Assembly: GCA_020637805.1 (NCBI GenBank)
Contig: JACKJU010000005.1
Location: 62,001 to 126,000 of the forward strand
Direction: 5' to 3'
Source of the DNA: Nitratireductor sp.
GTDB lineage: Bacteria > Pseudomonadota > Alphaproteobacteria > Rhizobiales > Rhizobiaceae
Length of the DNA stretch: 64,000 nt
Part shown: positions 16,142 through 25,285 of the stretch, piece after piece
Layout: every line of letters begins with the position of its first letter
Numbering within the stretch: position 1 is the stretch's first letter
The notes under the pieces: model-generated
What the model was told of the DNA's origin: nothing
Seen by the model: only the letters and a program-made list of their open reading frames with translations
Database searches by the model: none
Program-made: the position numbers and the translations under genes

Positions 16142-17422
16142 ATGCGGGACATTCACGAAGCACTTAAGCACGGCATAGATGCCAGGCGCCAGGAACTGGT
16201 CGAACTGACCTGCGACCTGGTGCGATTTCCCACCGTCAATCCTCCGGGAGAAGCATATACGCCATGCGCCGAGTATATCGGCAGGCGGCTGGCTTCGCGC
16301 GGCTTCGAAATAATATACGAGCGCGGCGAAGGTGCTCCAGGTGACACGGACCGCTATCCGCGCACCAATGTGATTGCGCGAAGAGAGGGCAGGCGGCCCG
16401 GCCCGACAGTGCATTTCAACTCGCATATCGACGTGGTGGTTGCAGGCGATGGATGGACCTTCGATCCGTTTGCGGCGACCGTGCATGAGGGGCGGATCTA
16501 CGGGCGCGGTACCTGCGACATGAAAGGCGGGCTTGCCAGTTCGATCATCGCGGCGGAGGCCTATATCGCGGCCAATCCGGATCATGACGGCGCGATAGAG
16601 ATATCAGGGACGGTGGACGAGGAGAGCGGCGGTTTCGGCGGTGTAGCCTACCTAGCGCACAAGGGCTACTTCTCCAAACCGCGCGTCGACCATGTGATCA
16701 TTCCCGAACCGCTTCACAAGGACCGGGTATGCCTCGGGCATCGCGGAGTCTGGTGGGCCGAGATCGAGACGAAGGGAGAGATCGCCCATGGTTCCATGCC
16801 ATTCCTCGGTGATTGCGCGATACGGCACATGGGCGCGGTGCTGGATGTCTTCGAGCGGGACCTGTTTCCAGCACTTGCCGCCAAGCGAACTGCCATGCCC
16901 GTAATCCCGGAAGGGGCGAAGTCATCCACCCTCAACCTGAATGCAATTCACGGCGGCGAGACCGACGATTTCACGGGCATGCCATCGCCAAATGTCCCCG
17001 ATTCCTGCCGCCTCACGATCGACCGGCGTTTTCTCATCGAGGAATCGCTGGAAGAGGTGAAGTCGGAGGTCGTGGGAATACTCGAAGGCCTCAAGCGTGA
17101 CCGGGTGAAATTCGACTATGCCATCCGGGACATCTTCGAAGTGCTGCCTATCATGAGCGAGCCGGACGCGCCGGTGGCTTCCACGGTGGCGGCAGCTGTG
17201 GAACATGTGCTGGGCCGGCCAGCAGAGTTTGTGGTGTCGCCGGGAACCTATGACCAGAAGCACGTCACCCGCATCGGTCACCTGCATGACTGTGTGGCCT
17301 ATGGACCGGGAATACTCGATCTCGCACACCGGCCCGACGAGTACATCGTGATCGAGGACATGGTGGAAAGCGCGAAGGTGATGGCGCTTTCGCTGCATGC
17401 GCTGTTGCATCCCCAAGGCTGA
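16142..17422 (+). CDS. M20-family metallopeptidase/deacylase (ArgE/DapE type)
   Basis: A 426-residue zinc amidohydrolase of the acetylornithine deacetylase / succinyl-diaminopimelate desuccinylase family. Metal and catalytic residues are visible: H95 and D97 in HFNSHIDVV, D126 in GTCDMKGG, and the Glu pair at 160-161 in TVDEESGG. No signal peptide, so it acts in the cytoplasm. It lies upstream of a dipeptide-type ABC importer on the same strand, which suggests that it hydrolyses the imported peptide or N-acyl compound rather than working in arginine synthesis. Confidence 0.87.
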   Translation: MRDIHEALKHGIDARRQELVELTCDLVRFPTVNPPGEAYTPCAEYIGRRLASRGFEIIYERGEGAPGDTDRYPRTNVIARREGRRPGPTVHFNSHIDVVVAGDGWTFDPFAATVHEGRIYGRGTCDMKGGLASSIIAAEAYIAANPDHDGAIEISGTVDEESGGFGGVAYLAHKGYFSKPRVDHVIIPEPLHKDRVCLGHRGVWWAEIETKGEIAHGSMPFLGDCAIRHMGAVLDVFERDLFPALAAKRTAMPVIPEGAKSSTLNLNAIHGGETDDFTGMPSPNVPDSCRLTIDRRFLIEESLEEVKSEVVGILEGLKRDRVKFDYAIRDIFEVLPIMSEPDAPVASTVAAAVEHVLGRPAEFVVSPGTYDQKHVTRIGHLHDCVAYGPGILDLAHRPDEYIVIEDMVESAKVMALSLHALLHPQG

Positions 17423-17524
17423 AATATCGCGATTTCCTGCCGCAATTCGGCTGCAATCCGGTACAGAATCCGGCGATTGTCCCGCCCGGCACCAGTGGCG
17501 GTATTCGCAAGGATCAAGCGCACC

Positions 17525-17809
17525 ATGAACCGTGCCGCACGTCTCTTTTCCATATTCACCCCCACGCCCAACGAACGCCGCCATGTGAGCAGCGCTAGCC
17601 TCGTCCGCGTGGCCTCGGTTTCGATATTGCTGTTTTCCCTGCTTGTTCCGGCAGCTTTGGCCGCTGGCTGGGCTGCAGGCATGCTCGTGCATCTGGGCAA
17701 TGCAGGACTTGTTGTCTCGGAGGCGGTTTTTGCCCTCCCGATGCTGGTCTTGTGCGGCTTTCTGGTGCGCCTCGCCTACGAGGCCGAAACCAATCCCGAG
17801 AACCAGTGA
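17525..17809 (+). CDS. Small inner-membrane protein of unknown function
   Basis: A 94-residue protein with two predicted membrane spans (about residues 28-52 and 58-80, rich in Leu, Ala and Val) and a charged C-terminus (AYEAETNPENQ). The ATG at 17525 was preferred over one at 17477, since the shorter form gives a compact basic N-terminus, NRAARLFSIFTPTPNERR. It stands between the peptidase and the solute-binding protein, about 100 bases from the former. I do not recognise a family. Confidence 0.55.
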   Translation: MNRAARLFSIFTPTPNERRHVSSASLVRVASVSILLFSLLVPAALAAGWAAGMLVHLGNAGLVVSEAVFALPMLVLCGFLVRLAYEAETNPENQ

Positions 17810-18035
17810 AGCCTGCTATCGCTTCGACTTCAGTAGAAGTGCTGTTGTGTATTGGTTCCGGTGAACATACATCCATTGCCTGTGCGGGCAGTGACGCCTG
17901 AGATCCCCGGGGCGAACGTTGCGCCGTCATGTGCAACACGTTTACACCCGAGGGCCAAACGGTCTAAGTTCGCGCAGTTTCAGGGACATGCCTTTGCCGG
18001 GGCATTTCCAATCACAATGCCAAAGGGAGTGACAC

Positions 18036-19541
18036 ATGAACTACGTCAAAACGGGAAAGATACTGGTAAGCCTCGCCGTTGCGCTGATGGCGGCAACGGT
18101 TCTTTCCCCCGCAAGCGCGTTTGCGGCGAAGGACAATATCGTTCTGGGCGTAGCGCTTGAGCCGCCGAATCTCGATCCGACTTCGAATGCCGCTGCCGCG
18201 ATCGACGAAGTGGTCTATGCCAACGTGTTCGAGGGTCTTACCCGAATTGGCCCGAATGGCGAAGTGCTGCCTGCGCTTGCTGAAAGCTGGGACATCTCCG
18301 AAGACGGAAAGGTCTACACCTTCCACCTTCATGAGGGGGTGAAGTTCCATGACGGTACGGATTTCAATTCCGAGGACGTTGTCTTCTCCCTTGACCGTGC
18401 GCGTGGCGAAGATTCCACCAACGCCCAGAAGGGGCTCTTCAAGGCCATCGAAAGCGTGGAAGCGGTAGACCCGTCCACCGTCAAGGTAACGCTGTCGTCG
18501 CCGCAGGGCGGTTTCCTGTTCAACATGGGCTGGGGTGACGCCGTAATGGTGGCACCTGAAAGTGCGGCCACAAACAATGAAAACCCGGTCGGGACCGGTC
18601 CGTTCAAGTTCTCCAAGTGGAACAAGGGATCGTCCATCGAAATCGTCCGCAACGACGACTACTGGGGCGACAAGGTGGCGCTTGCAAAGGCCGAGTTCAG
18701 GATTATCCCGGATGCAGCTGCAGCGACCTCGGCGCTGCTTGCCGGCGATGTGGACGGTTTCTCCAACTTCCCGGCGCCCGAGGCCGTTCCGCAGTTCGAG
18801 GCTGATCCGAATTTTGCATTGGTGATCGGTTCGACCGAGGGCGAGACCATTCTCGCCATGAACAACAAGAAGCCTCCTTTCGACAATCTCAAGGTGCGCC
18901 AGGCCATTTCCCACGCCATCGACCGCCAGGCCATCATCGATGGGGCGATGTTTGGTTTCGGAACGCCGATCGGGACGCATTTTGCCCCGCACCATCCGGC
19001 ATACCGCGCCGATCTGATCGACATGTATCCGCATGACGTGGCCAAGGCGAAGGAACTGCTGGTGGAGGCAGGCTATGCGGATGGGTTCAAGGCAACGCTG
19101 AAACTGCCGCCCCCGACTTATGCCCGCCGTGGCGGCGAGATCATCGCTTCCCAGCTTCGCGAAGTCGGCATCGATCTCGAGATCATTCCGCTGGAGTGGA
19201 AGCAGTGGCTGGAAGGACCGTTCAAGGCCAAGGATTTCGATCTGACCATCGTCTCGCATACCGAGCCGATGGACATCGGTATCTATGCCAATCCGGACTA
19301 CTACTTCCAGTATGGCACGGACGAGGCCAAGGCGATCATGGCCAAGCTCGATGCGACCACCGACACCGAAGCCCGCTACAAGCTTCTGGGTGACATGCAG
19401 GAACTCATCACCAAGGATGCCGTGAATGCCTACCTGTTCGAGCTGGCGAAGATCGGCGTTTGGAACGCCAAGGTTGAAGGGCTTTGGACGAATTCACCGA
19501 TCCAGGCAAATGACCTGACGGGCGTCAAATGGAAAGACTGA
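18036..19541 (+). CDS. Peptide/nickel-type ABC transporter solute-binding protein
   Basis: A 501-residue family-5 solute-binding protein (DppA/OppA type). A Sec signal peptide spans residues 1-31 (cleavage near SAFAA). Family landmarks are LGVALEPPNLDPTSNAAAAI, the FHLHEGVKFHDGT.F..EDVVFSLDR motif in the second quarter, and KVRQAISHAIDRQAI. It binds substrate in the periplasm and hands it to the permeases encoded next. A terminator hairpin follows the gene, giving more of this protein than of the membrane parts. The adjacent peptidase hints at a peptide or acyl-amino acid. Confidence 0.92.
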   Translation: MNYVKTGKILVSLAVALMAATVLSPASAFAAKDNIVLGVALEPPNLDPTSNAAAAIDEVVYANVFEGLTRIGPNGEVLPALAESWDISEDGKVYTFHLHEGVKFHDGTDFNSEDVVFSLDRARGEDSTNAQKGLFKAIESVEAVDPSTVKVTLSSPQGGFLFNMGWGDAVMVAPESAATNNENPVGTGPFKFSKWNKGSSIEIVRNDDYWGDKVALAKAEFRIIPDAAAATSALLAGDVDGFSNFPAPEAVPQFEADPNFALVIGSTEGETILAMNNKKPPFDNLKVRQAISHAIDRQAIIDGAMFGFGTPIGTHFAPHHPAYRADLIDMYPHDVAKAKELLVEAGYADGFKATLKLPPPTYARRGGEIIASQLREVGIDLEIIPLEWKQWLEGPFKAKDFDLTIVSHTEPMDIGIYANPDYYFQYGTDEAKAIMAKLDATTDTEARYKLLGDMQELITKDAVNAYLFELAKIGVWNAKVEGLWTNSPIQANDLTGVKWKD

Positions 19542-19601
19542 TGCCGGTCCGGAACTGCCCGGACGGCGATCGTCGCTTTTCAGCCTGAAATGACTTGAGA
19601 A

Positions 19602-19632
19602 AAGGCCGGTGTTTTGCCGGCCTTTTTCTTTT
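19602..19632 (+). terminator. Terminator between solute-binding protein and permease genes
   Basis: GGCCGG and CCGGCC arms around TGTTTTG, followed by TTTTTCTTTT. It lies 60 bases after the solute-binding protein stop, within the transport operon, so it probably sets a high ratio of binding protein to permease by partial termination. Confidence 0.85.
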
Positions 19633-19716
19633 GCGGGTTGCCGTTCGAACTGCAGTGCGGATAATTGTCAGAATGGCTTTCGATTTACAGAACGGGGCAG
19701 GGAGGGAATTGCGCAA

Positions 19717-20667
19717 GTGAGCTGGTTCATCGCCCGCCGACTGCTGTCGCTTGCCGTAACCCTGCTTCTAGCGACTGTCGTCATCTTTGCCGTGCTCGAA
19801 ATCGTTCCGGGCGATCCTGCGAGGCTGATGCTTGGCATAAACGCTACCGACGATGCCGTTGCCACCTTGCGGGAGCAACTTGGGCTGAATCAGCCGGTGT
19901 TGATGCGGTATCTTTCCTGGATTGCAGGCATGTTCCAAGGCGATCTCGGCCACAGTTTCACCTATGGCTCTCCGGTGGCCGAGCTGATCGGGGAACGTAT
20001 CGTCGTTTCGCTGCCGCTGGCGTTGATGGCGCTGGCGATCTCCACTGCAATTGCAATTCCTGTCGGTATCTATGCGGCTTCACGGCGTGGCAGCGCAACG
20101 GATACGGCAATCATGGCGGTAACGCAGTTCGGTATCGCGGTGCCGAATTTCTGGTTTGCCCTGCTGCTCGTCTACTTCTTCGCGATTTTTCTGAGATGGG
20201 TTCCTGCCGGCGGGTTTGCCGGGTGGGACGAGGGGATTGCTTCCGGCTTCCGATCGCTCCTGCTGCCTGCCGTCGCGCTTGCGCTTCCGCAGGCGGCAAT
20301 CCTTTCACGCGTTGCGCGTTCGGCAATCATCGAGGTGCTTGGCGAGGATTTCATCCGTACCGCCCGCGCAAAGGGGCTGACGCGAAGGGCGGCGCTCTGG
20401 CGGCATGCCTTGCGAAACGCGCTCATTCCGGTCGTCACCATCATGGGGCTGCAGTTCGCCTTTCTTTTGGCCGGCACGATCATCATCGAAAACGTGTTTT
20501 ACCTGCCGGGCCTGGGGCGGCTCGTCTACCAGGCCATCACGCAGCATGACCTGCCGGTGGTGCAAGGAACGGTGCTGTTTCTGGTCGGTTTCGTCGTCGT
20601 CACCAATTTCCTCGTCGACATAACCTATGCGTGGATCGATCCGCGCCTGAGAAGGCGGGGGAGATAG
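19717..20667 (+). CDS. Dipeptide-type ABC transporter permease (DppB-like)
   Basis: A 316-residue inner-membrane protein with six spans, beginning WFIARRLLSLAVTLLLATVV, the standard N-terminal helix of DppB/GsiC. The EAA loop that contacts the ATPase is visible as RTARAKGLTRRAALWRHALRNA. The start is GTG at 19717, with GGAGGG ten bases upstream. It is followed after six bases by the second permease gene. Confidence 0.9.
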   Translation: MSWFIARRLLSLAVTLLLATVVIFAVLEIVPGDPARLMLGINATDDAVATLREQLGLNQPVLMRYLSWIAGMFQGDLGHSFTYGSPVAELIGERIVVSLPLALMALAISTAIAIPVGIYAASRRGSATDTAIMAVTQFGIAVPNFWFALLLVYFFAIFLRWVPAGGFAGWDEGIASGFRSLLLPAVALALPQAAILSRVARSAIIEVLGEDFIRTARAKGLTRRAALWRHALRNALIPVVTIMGLQFAFLLAGTIIIENVFYLPGLGRLVYQAITQHDLPVVQGTVLFLVGFVVVTNFLVDITYAWIDPRLRRRGR

Positions 20668-20673
20668 CCAGCG

Positions 20674-21555
20674 ATGACCGATCCCGTCATGCCGCACATG
20701 GAAGTAGGCCTCGCGCCGGAGACATCTCTGGCCTCGAGGCTTCTTGCCTCGCGATCATTCGCGACTGGCGCGATCATTACCGCGGTGATCGTGGCGATGG
20801 CGCTCGTTTCCTTTGGCTGGACGCCCTACGACGTGACAAAGATCGTCATCGCCGACCGGCTGAAATCGCCTTCGCTTTCACACTGGTTCGGGACGGACCA
20901 CTTCGGTCGCGATATCTTCTCCATGATCATGGTCGGTGCGCGCAATTCCATTGCGGTGGCTCTGGTAGCGGTCGGCATCGGGCTGGCGGCCGGCGTTCCG
21001 CTGGGTGCATGGGCTGCGGCCAGGCGCGGGCTGGTGGACGACGCGCTGATGCGGTTCAACGATCTCGTCTTTGCCTTTCCCTCGATACTGTCAGCCGTGA
21101 TGATCACGGCAATCTTCGGACCGGGTGCCGTCAACGCGATCATTGCCATCGGCATATTCAACATTCCCGTGTTCGCAAGGGTAACGCGCGGGGCGGCGCT
21201 GTCCCTGTGGCCGAGGGAATATGTTCTGGCAGCGCGGGTAAGCGGCAAGGGCGCGGCGCGGATCACGGTGGAGCATATCCTGCCGAACATTGCCAACCTC
21301 CTGATCGTGCAGGCGACGATCCAGTTCTCGCTGGGCATTCTGGCGGAGGCGGGGCTCTCCTATCTCGGTCTTGGTGCGCAGCCGCCCATGCCGAGTTGGG
21401 GGCGGATGCTGTTCGAGGCCCAGACCATGATGGCAATCGGTCCTCACATGGCAATCTTCCCGGGGCTCGCGATCATCGTGACCGTGCTTGGCCTTAACCT
21501 GATGGGCGACGGTCTGCGCGATGCGCTTGATCCCAGGTTGCGGGGCAAAGGCTGA
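20674..21555 (+). CDS. Dipeptide-type ABC transporter permease (DppC-like)
   Basis: A 293-residue inner-membrane permease. GTDHFGRDIFSMIMVGARNS is the DppC/OppC motif, and the EAA loop is LAARVSGKGAARITVEHILPN. It pairs with the preceding permease to make the channel. Its stop overlaps the ATG of the ATPase gene by one base, indicating translational coupling. Confidence 0.91.
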   Translation: MTDPVMPHMEVGLAPETSLASRLLASRSFATGAIITAVIVAMALVSFGWTPYDVTKIVIADRLKSPSLSHWFGTDHFGRDIFSMIMVGARNSIAVALVAVGIGLAAGVPLGAWAAARRGLVDDALMRFNDLVFAFPSILSAVMITAIFGPGAVNAIIAIGIFNIPVFARVTRGAALSLWPREYVLAARVSGKGAARITVEHILPNIANLLIVQATIQFSLGILAEAGLSYLGLGAQPPMPSWGRMLFEAQTMMAIGPHMAIFPGLAIIVTVLGLNLMGDGLRDALDPRLRGKG

Positions 21556-23177
21556 TGGCGCTGCTTGAAGTTGACGGCCTCAACCTTTCCATCCGGGGGC
21601 GGCACATTCTAAAGGATGTCGGCTTTGCCATCGAACGTGGCAAGGTCACGGGCGTGGTGGGCGAATCCGGATCCGGCAAGTCGCTGACGGCGCTCTCGAT
21701 CATGCAACTCCTGCCGCACCGTTCGGACCTTTCCGGATCGATCCGCTTCGATGGTTTCGATATCGCAGCAGCCAGCGAAAGGGAAATGTGCGCCCTGCGC
21801 GGGGACGACATCGGCATGGTCTTCCAGGAGCCGATGACGGCACTCAATCCGCTCAAGACCGTGGGCGAACAGGTCATGGAGGGTATCCGCCTGCACACCG
21901 GCGCGACGCGCAAGGAAGCACGCGAGCGCGCGGAAGCGATACTCGAACACGTGGGGTTGCCACCATCGCAATATGCATTGACGCGTTTCCCGCATGAACT
22001 ATCCGGCGGACAGCGCCAGCGGGTGGTCATAGCAATGGCCTGTGCGCTTCGGCCGAAGCTGCTGATTGCCGATGAACCGACAACGGCGCTGGATGTGGTG
22101 GTGCAGGCCAGGATCCTCGATCTGTTGAACATGCTGGTCGATGAAAACGACATGGCGCTGATGCTGATCAGCCATGATCTGGGCGTGGTGTCAGACATGG
22201 CGGATGATATCGTCATCATGCGTGGTGGAGAGATCGTGGAGGCGGGTCCGGCCATTCCCGTTCTGAAAAACCGTACACATCCCTATACGCGCCAGCTTGC
22301 AGAGGCCTCGACGCATGTTCCCGCGCGGGACCCGGACTGGCGTCCCGCCGACGGCGAAGGCAAGGCCGTGGTCAGCGTTTCAAACCTTGTCTGTGAGTAT
22401 CCGGGAAGGCGGACCGGAATGTTCACGAGGGAACCGCCGTTTCGCGCCGTAGACGATGTCAGTTTCGATATAGGAGCGGGCGAGATTGCCGGGCTGGTAG
22501 GCGAATCGGGCTGCGGGAAATCCACGCTGGGCCGCTCGCTGCTCGGGCTGATGCAGCCGTCTTCGGGGCGGATAGAATTCGATGGCAGGGACGTTACCCA
22601 CCCGGACAGCGAAACCCGCAGCGAGATGGTCGAATTCGTCCAGGCTGTCTTCCAGGATCCGTTTGCCTCGTTCAACCCGCGCCACAAGGCCGGGCGGCTG
22701 GTTGCCGAACCCCTGTTTCTTCGCCGGGAACTGAGTGCGGCGACGAAACGCGACATGGCGCTGGAGGCGCTGGAGAACGTCGGCATGCACGCCTCCGATC
22801 TCGACAAGTATGCGCACGAATTTTCCGGTGGCCAGCGTCAGCGGCTCGCTATCGCGCGTGCAGTCGTCAACCAGCCCCGGCTGATCATTGCAGACGAGCC
22901 GGTTTCCGCGCTGGATGTATCGATCCGGGCGCAGGTGGTCGACCTGATCGTGGAACTGCGCGAACGGCTGGATCTCGCCTGGCTGTTCATCAGTCACGAC
23001 CTTTCGGTCGTGCGTTCCCTGTGCGACACGGTGATGGTGATGCGGTCGGGGCGTATCGTGGAGCGCGGAAGTGCGCAGCAGATACACGACAATCCGAGGG
23101 AAGAATACACGCGGCAACTGGTTGCTGCCGCGCCTGACCTGGAGGCGGTGATTGCAAGACTTGGTGACGAAGGCTGA
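21555..23177 (+). CDS. Double ATP-binding subunit of the dipeptide-type ABC transporter
   Basis: A 540-residue fusion of two ATPase domains (DppD and DppF equivalents in one chain, as in GsiA and YejF). Domain 1 has Walker A GESGSGKS at about residue 36 and the signature LSGGQRQR near 150; domain 2 has GESGCGKS near 316 and FSGGQRQR near 423. Each has Walker B (LLIADEPTTALD; LIIADEPVSALD) and an oligopeptide-family C-terminal segment (HPYTRQL; EEYTRQL). It powers import of the ligand of the solute-binding protein encoded upstream. Confidence 0.94.
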   Translation: MALLEVDGLNLSIRGRHILKDVGFAIERGKVTGVVGESGSGKSLTALSIMQLLPHRSDLSGSIRFDGFDIAAASEREMCALRGDDIGMVFQEPMTALNPLKTVGEQVMEGIRLHTGATRKEARERAEAILEHVGLPPSQYALTRFPHELSGGQRQRVVIAMACALRPKLLIADEPTTALDVVVQARILDLLNMLVDENDMALMLISHDLGVVSDMADDIVIMRGGEIVEAGPAIPVLKNRTHPYTRQLAEASTHVPARDPDWRPADGEGKAVVSVSNLVCEYPGRRTGMFTREPPFRAVDDVSFDIGAGEIAGLVGESGCGKSTLGRSLLGLMQPSSGRIEFDGRDVTHPDSETRSEMVEFVQAVFQDPFASFNPRHKAGRLVAEPLFLRRELSAATKRDMALEALENVGMHASDLDKYAHEFSGGQRQRLAIARAVVNQPRLIIADEPVSALDVSIRAQVVDLIVELRERLDLAWLFISHDLSVVRSLCDTVMVMRSGRIVERGSAQQIHDNPREEYTRQLVAAAPDLEAVIARLGDEG

Positions 23178-23195
23178 TCCGCGGTTGGCAGAAAA

Positions 23196-23657
23196 TCAGC
23201 TGCGGCCGGTCCATGAACTACCCTTGCGCACCAGGGCGGCAGGCAGGTTCTCGTCGCCGATCTCTAGCAGTTCCGCCGCCCGGTAGACCAGGTTGATCTC
23301 GAACTCGTGCAGTTCGCGGTCCGAAATCGAGATTTCATGCATGTTGGCGAGAATCTCGACGCGGTCCGGCAGGGGAAGTTTTTTCACTGTATCAAGCAGC
23401 GGGAAGGTGCTGTCGTCATTGGCAAGGCGTTCAATCACATCATCCTCGAACTGCAGCAGTTCCTCTTCCGTGATCATCAGATTTTCGCTGAGTATCTGGC
23501 GGAAACGGTTGAGTTCCTCGTTGCGGACACGGCCATCGACGACGATCACCCGGTAATAGAGCAGGGCAATCGCAAGTTTCCGGTCTTCGCGGGTGAACTC
23601 GATCCCCTGTCCGCTGCGGTCAAGCTGCTTTAGAAGTGTCTTGAAGGATGAATACAT
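23196..23657 (-). CDS. TerB-like helical protein
   Basis: A 153-residue, all-helical soluble protein resembling the TerB/DjlA N-terminal domain: REDRKLAIALLYYRVIVVDGRV is the first helix pair with the acidic metal-site region, and ISDRELHEFEINLVYRAAELL the matching second one. The function of stand-alone TerB proteins is not established. The ATG at 23657 is preferred; a TTG two codons upstream also has a plausible GGGG ribosome site. It is convergent with the ABC operon (gap 18 bases). Its leader contains a strong terminator-ended RNA element (23762-23888). Confidence 0.75.
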   Translation of the reverse strand: MYSSFKTLLKQLDRSGQGIEFTREDRKLAIALLYYRVIVVDGRVRNEELNRFRQILSENLMITEEELLQFEDDVIERLANDDSTFPLLDTVKKLPLPDRVEILANMHEISISDRELHEFEINLVYRAAELLEIGDENLPAALVRKGSSWTGRS

Positions 23658-23761
23658 CTGCAACAGCCCCTTTGCTGATGTTGTGCCCGAAGATTATACT
23701 CATCTGCAGCATTTCAGGCAAACTTGCAAAGACATGCATCTGATATTCTGCAATCAACTAC

Positions 23762-23812
23762 AAAAAAACCGACTGTTTCCGGGCAAATGGCCGGGGAACA
23801 GTCGGTTTTGAG
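23762..23812 (-). terminator. Strong intrinsic terminator ending the candidate small RNA
   Basis: AAAACCGACTGTT pairs with AACAGTCGGTTTT around a GC-rich loop that itself can form GGCC pairs, followed on the minus strand by TTTTTTT. No gene on the minus strand ends here, so it must end a non-coding transcript or act as an attenuator. Confidence 0.8.
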
Positions 23813-23888
23813 ACGCATTTCCCTTGTACCCGAAGGGAGCCCCGGTACGCATTACCTGATCCGGGGTGAGGCTCGTTCAGCCGCCTCG
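23762..23888 (-). ncRNA. Candidate structured small RNA or attenuated leader
   Basis: On the minus strand a TATAAA box (23900-23895) precedes a stretch with stacked hairpins: GAGGC..GCCTC, CCCCGG..CCGGGG around ATCAGGTAATGCGTA, and TCCCTTCGGG..AAGGGA. It ends in a long hairpin (arms 23795-23809 and 23765-23780) and seven Ts (23768-23762). This is the anatomy of a stand-alone sRNA of about 125 bases. Alternatively it is the attenuator leader of the TerB-like gene, whose start is about 100 bases downstream. I could not match it to a known family; no clear -35 box was seen. Confidence 0.5.
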
Positions 23889-24098
23889 CAGACGTTTATA
23901 GGCAAATATCGTAAACAGGCCGTTAGAAGAGAGTTACGGCTTGCTTAACCGGTCAATTTTTCCGCAGGCCTTGGCAAGAAATCTGCAGTCGAAGTTTCCA
24001 TGTCCCTGGCCAGCCCCCTGCAAGACGCCATTGCATTGGGCGGCAGCGTGCATCCCTTGAAAAAGCACCTTGCCGATCTTGCGAATGACCGGCAAACC

Positions 24099-24118
24099 AT
24101 ATAAAGAAATCTTTATAT
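24099..24118. promoter_or_regulatory. SahR-like palindromic operator before the homocysteine methyltransferase
   Basis: Arms ATATAAAGA and TCTTTATAT with centre AA, identical in both arms to the site at 4522-4541. It ends 24 bases before the ATG at 24143 and just upstream of the ribosome site GGAGA. Shared control with the pterin-binding methyltransferase, most simply by SahR, is inferred. Confidence 0.72.
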
Positions 24119-24142
24119 CATTATGACCAACGGAGACATGTC

Positions 24143-25171
24143 ATGAACCGGAGCGGCAATCCCCTCAAGGAACTGATCGAGGAAAAGGGTGTTCTACTCG
24201 CCGATGGCGCAACCGGTACGGCTCTCTTCGACATGGGGCTTGCCTCGGGCTATTCACCGGAATTCTGGAACGACGAGAAGCCGGACAACATTCGCAAACT
24301 GCATCAGGACTTCGTGGATGCGGGTAGCGATATCATTCTGACCAACACTTTCGGCGGTACGCGGCACCGTCTCAAGCTGCACGATGCCCAGGATCGCGTG
24401 TTCGAACTGAACAAGAAGGGTGCCGAGATCGCCCGTGAGATCGCTGACGCGGCAGGCCGCAAGGTTATCGTTGCCGGTTCTGTCGGCCCGACCGGGGAAC
24501 TGCTGCATCCCCTCGGTGCACTCACCAAGAGCGAAGCCCAGGAAGCCTTTGCCGAACAGATCGAGGGCCTCAAAGCTGGCGGCGTCGATGTCATCTGGAT
24601 CGAGACCATGTCCGCGCCGGACGAAATCGAGGCCGCAGTGGATGCAGCGATTGCCGCTGACATGCCCTACGTGGTGACCGCTTCCTTCGACACCGCGGGC
24701 AAGACCATGATGGGGCTTGCGCCTTCCGCTCTTCCCCATGTCTTCGATGCGAACAGCTCCAAGCCCGTGGCCTTTGGCGCGAATTGCGGCGTGGGCGCTT
24801 CCGACATGCTTTCTTCCGTACTCGACATGACCGGCGAGGCTCCGGAGGCCGTCGTGGTCGCCAAGGCCAATTGCGGTATCCCTGTGATCAAGGGCGACAA
24901 GGTGGAATACACCGGTACGCCGGAGCAGATGGGCGACTATGCGTGCCTCGCAGCGGATGCGGGCGCGAAGATCATCGGCGGCTGTTGCGGCACGAGCTGC
25001 AATCATCTGGCTTATATGCGCAAGGCACTCGACAGGCATCTCGCCGAAGGACTGGGTTCGCGTCCTACCGTGGAAGAGATCATCGAGCGGGTCGGCCCCA
25101 TGAAGAACGTCACCTCCTCGCAGAATGACAGCACGCCGAAACGCGAACGCAAGGGGCGCCGCAGGGGCTGA
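24143..25171 (+). CDS. bmt: Homocysteine S-methyltransferase family protein (BHMT / MetH module 1 type)
   Basis: A 342-residue zinc-dependent TIM-barrel protein. The zinc thiolates are C215 in GANCGVG and C281-C282 in GGCCGTSC; DGATGTALFDMG is the family's N-terminal strand. Such proteins methylate homocysteine to methionine, using betaine or, as a separated MetH module, a methyl-cobalamin protein. The ATG follows GGAGA by six bases. A SahR-like palindrome immediately upstream supports a methionine-cycle role. The C-terminus ends in a basic Arg/Gly tail, KRERKGRRRG. Whether the methyl donor is betaine or the corrinoid protein at 28830 is open; I favour the corrinoid protein. Confidence 0.88.
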   Translation: MNRSGNPLKELIEEKGVLLADGATGTALFDMGLASGYSPEFWNDEKPDNIRKLHQDFVDAGSDIILTNTFGGTRHRLKLHDAQDRVFELNKKGAEIAREIADAAGRKVIVAGSVGPTGELLHPLGALTKSEAQEAFAEQIEGLKAGGVDVIWIETMSAPDEIEAAVDAAIAADMPYVVTASFDTAGKTMMGLAPSALPHVFDANSSKPVAFGANCGVGASDMLSSVLDMTGEAPEAVVVAKANCGIPVIKGDKVEYTGTPEQMGDYACLAADAGAKIIGGCCGTSCNHLAYMRKALDRHLAEGLGSRPTVEEIIERVGPMKNVTSSQNDSTPKRERKGRRRG

Positions 25172-25285
25172 ACCGGCCAATTGGAGGGCGACCGTGTTTT
25201 GCCCTTCGATTACCTCAATTGAGCCAAACTGAGGCCAGCAAGCAGGCATTGAACTCTCTTGTGTGAAGACGTTGGAGAGAGCCTC

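Noticed and set aside
23820..23900. TPP or SAM riboswitch before the homocysteine methyltransferase on the plus strand
   Set aside because: ACCTGATCCGGGGTGAGG recalls part of a TPP aptamer, but the CTGAGA and other conserved parts are absent, and the T-run and hairpin orientation point to a minus-strand RNA.
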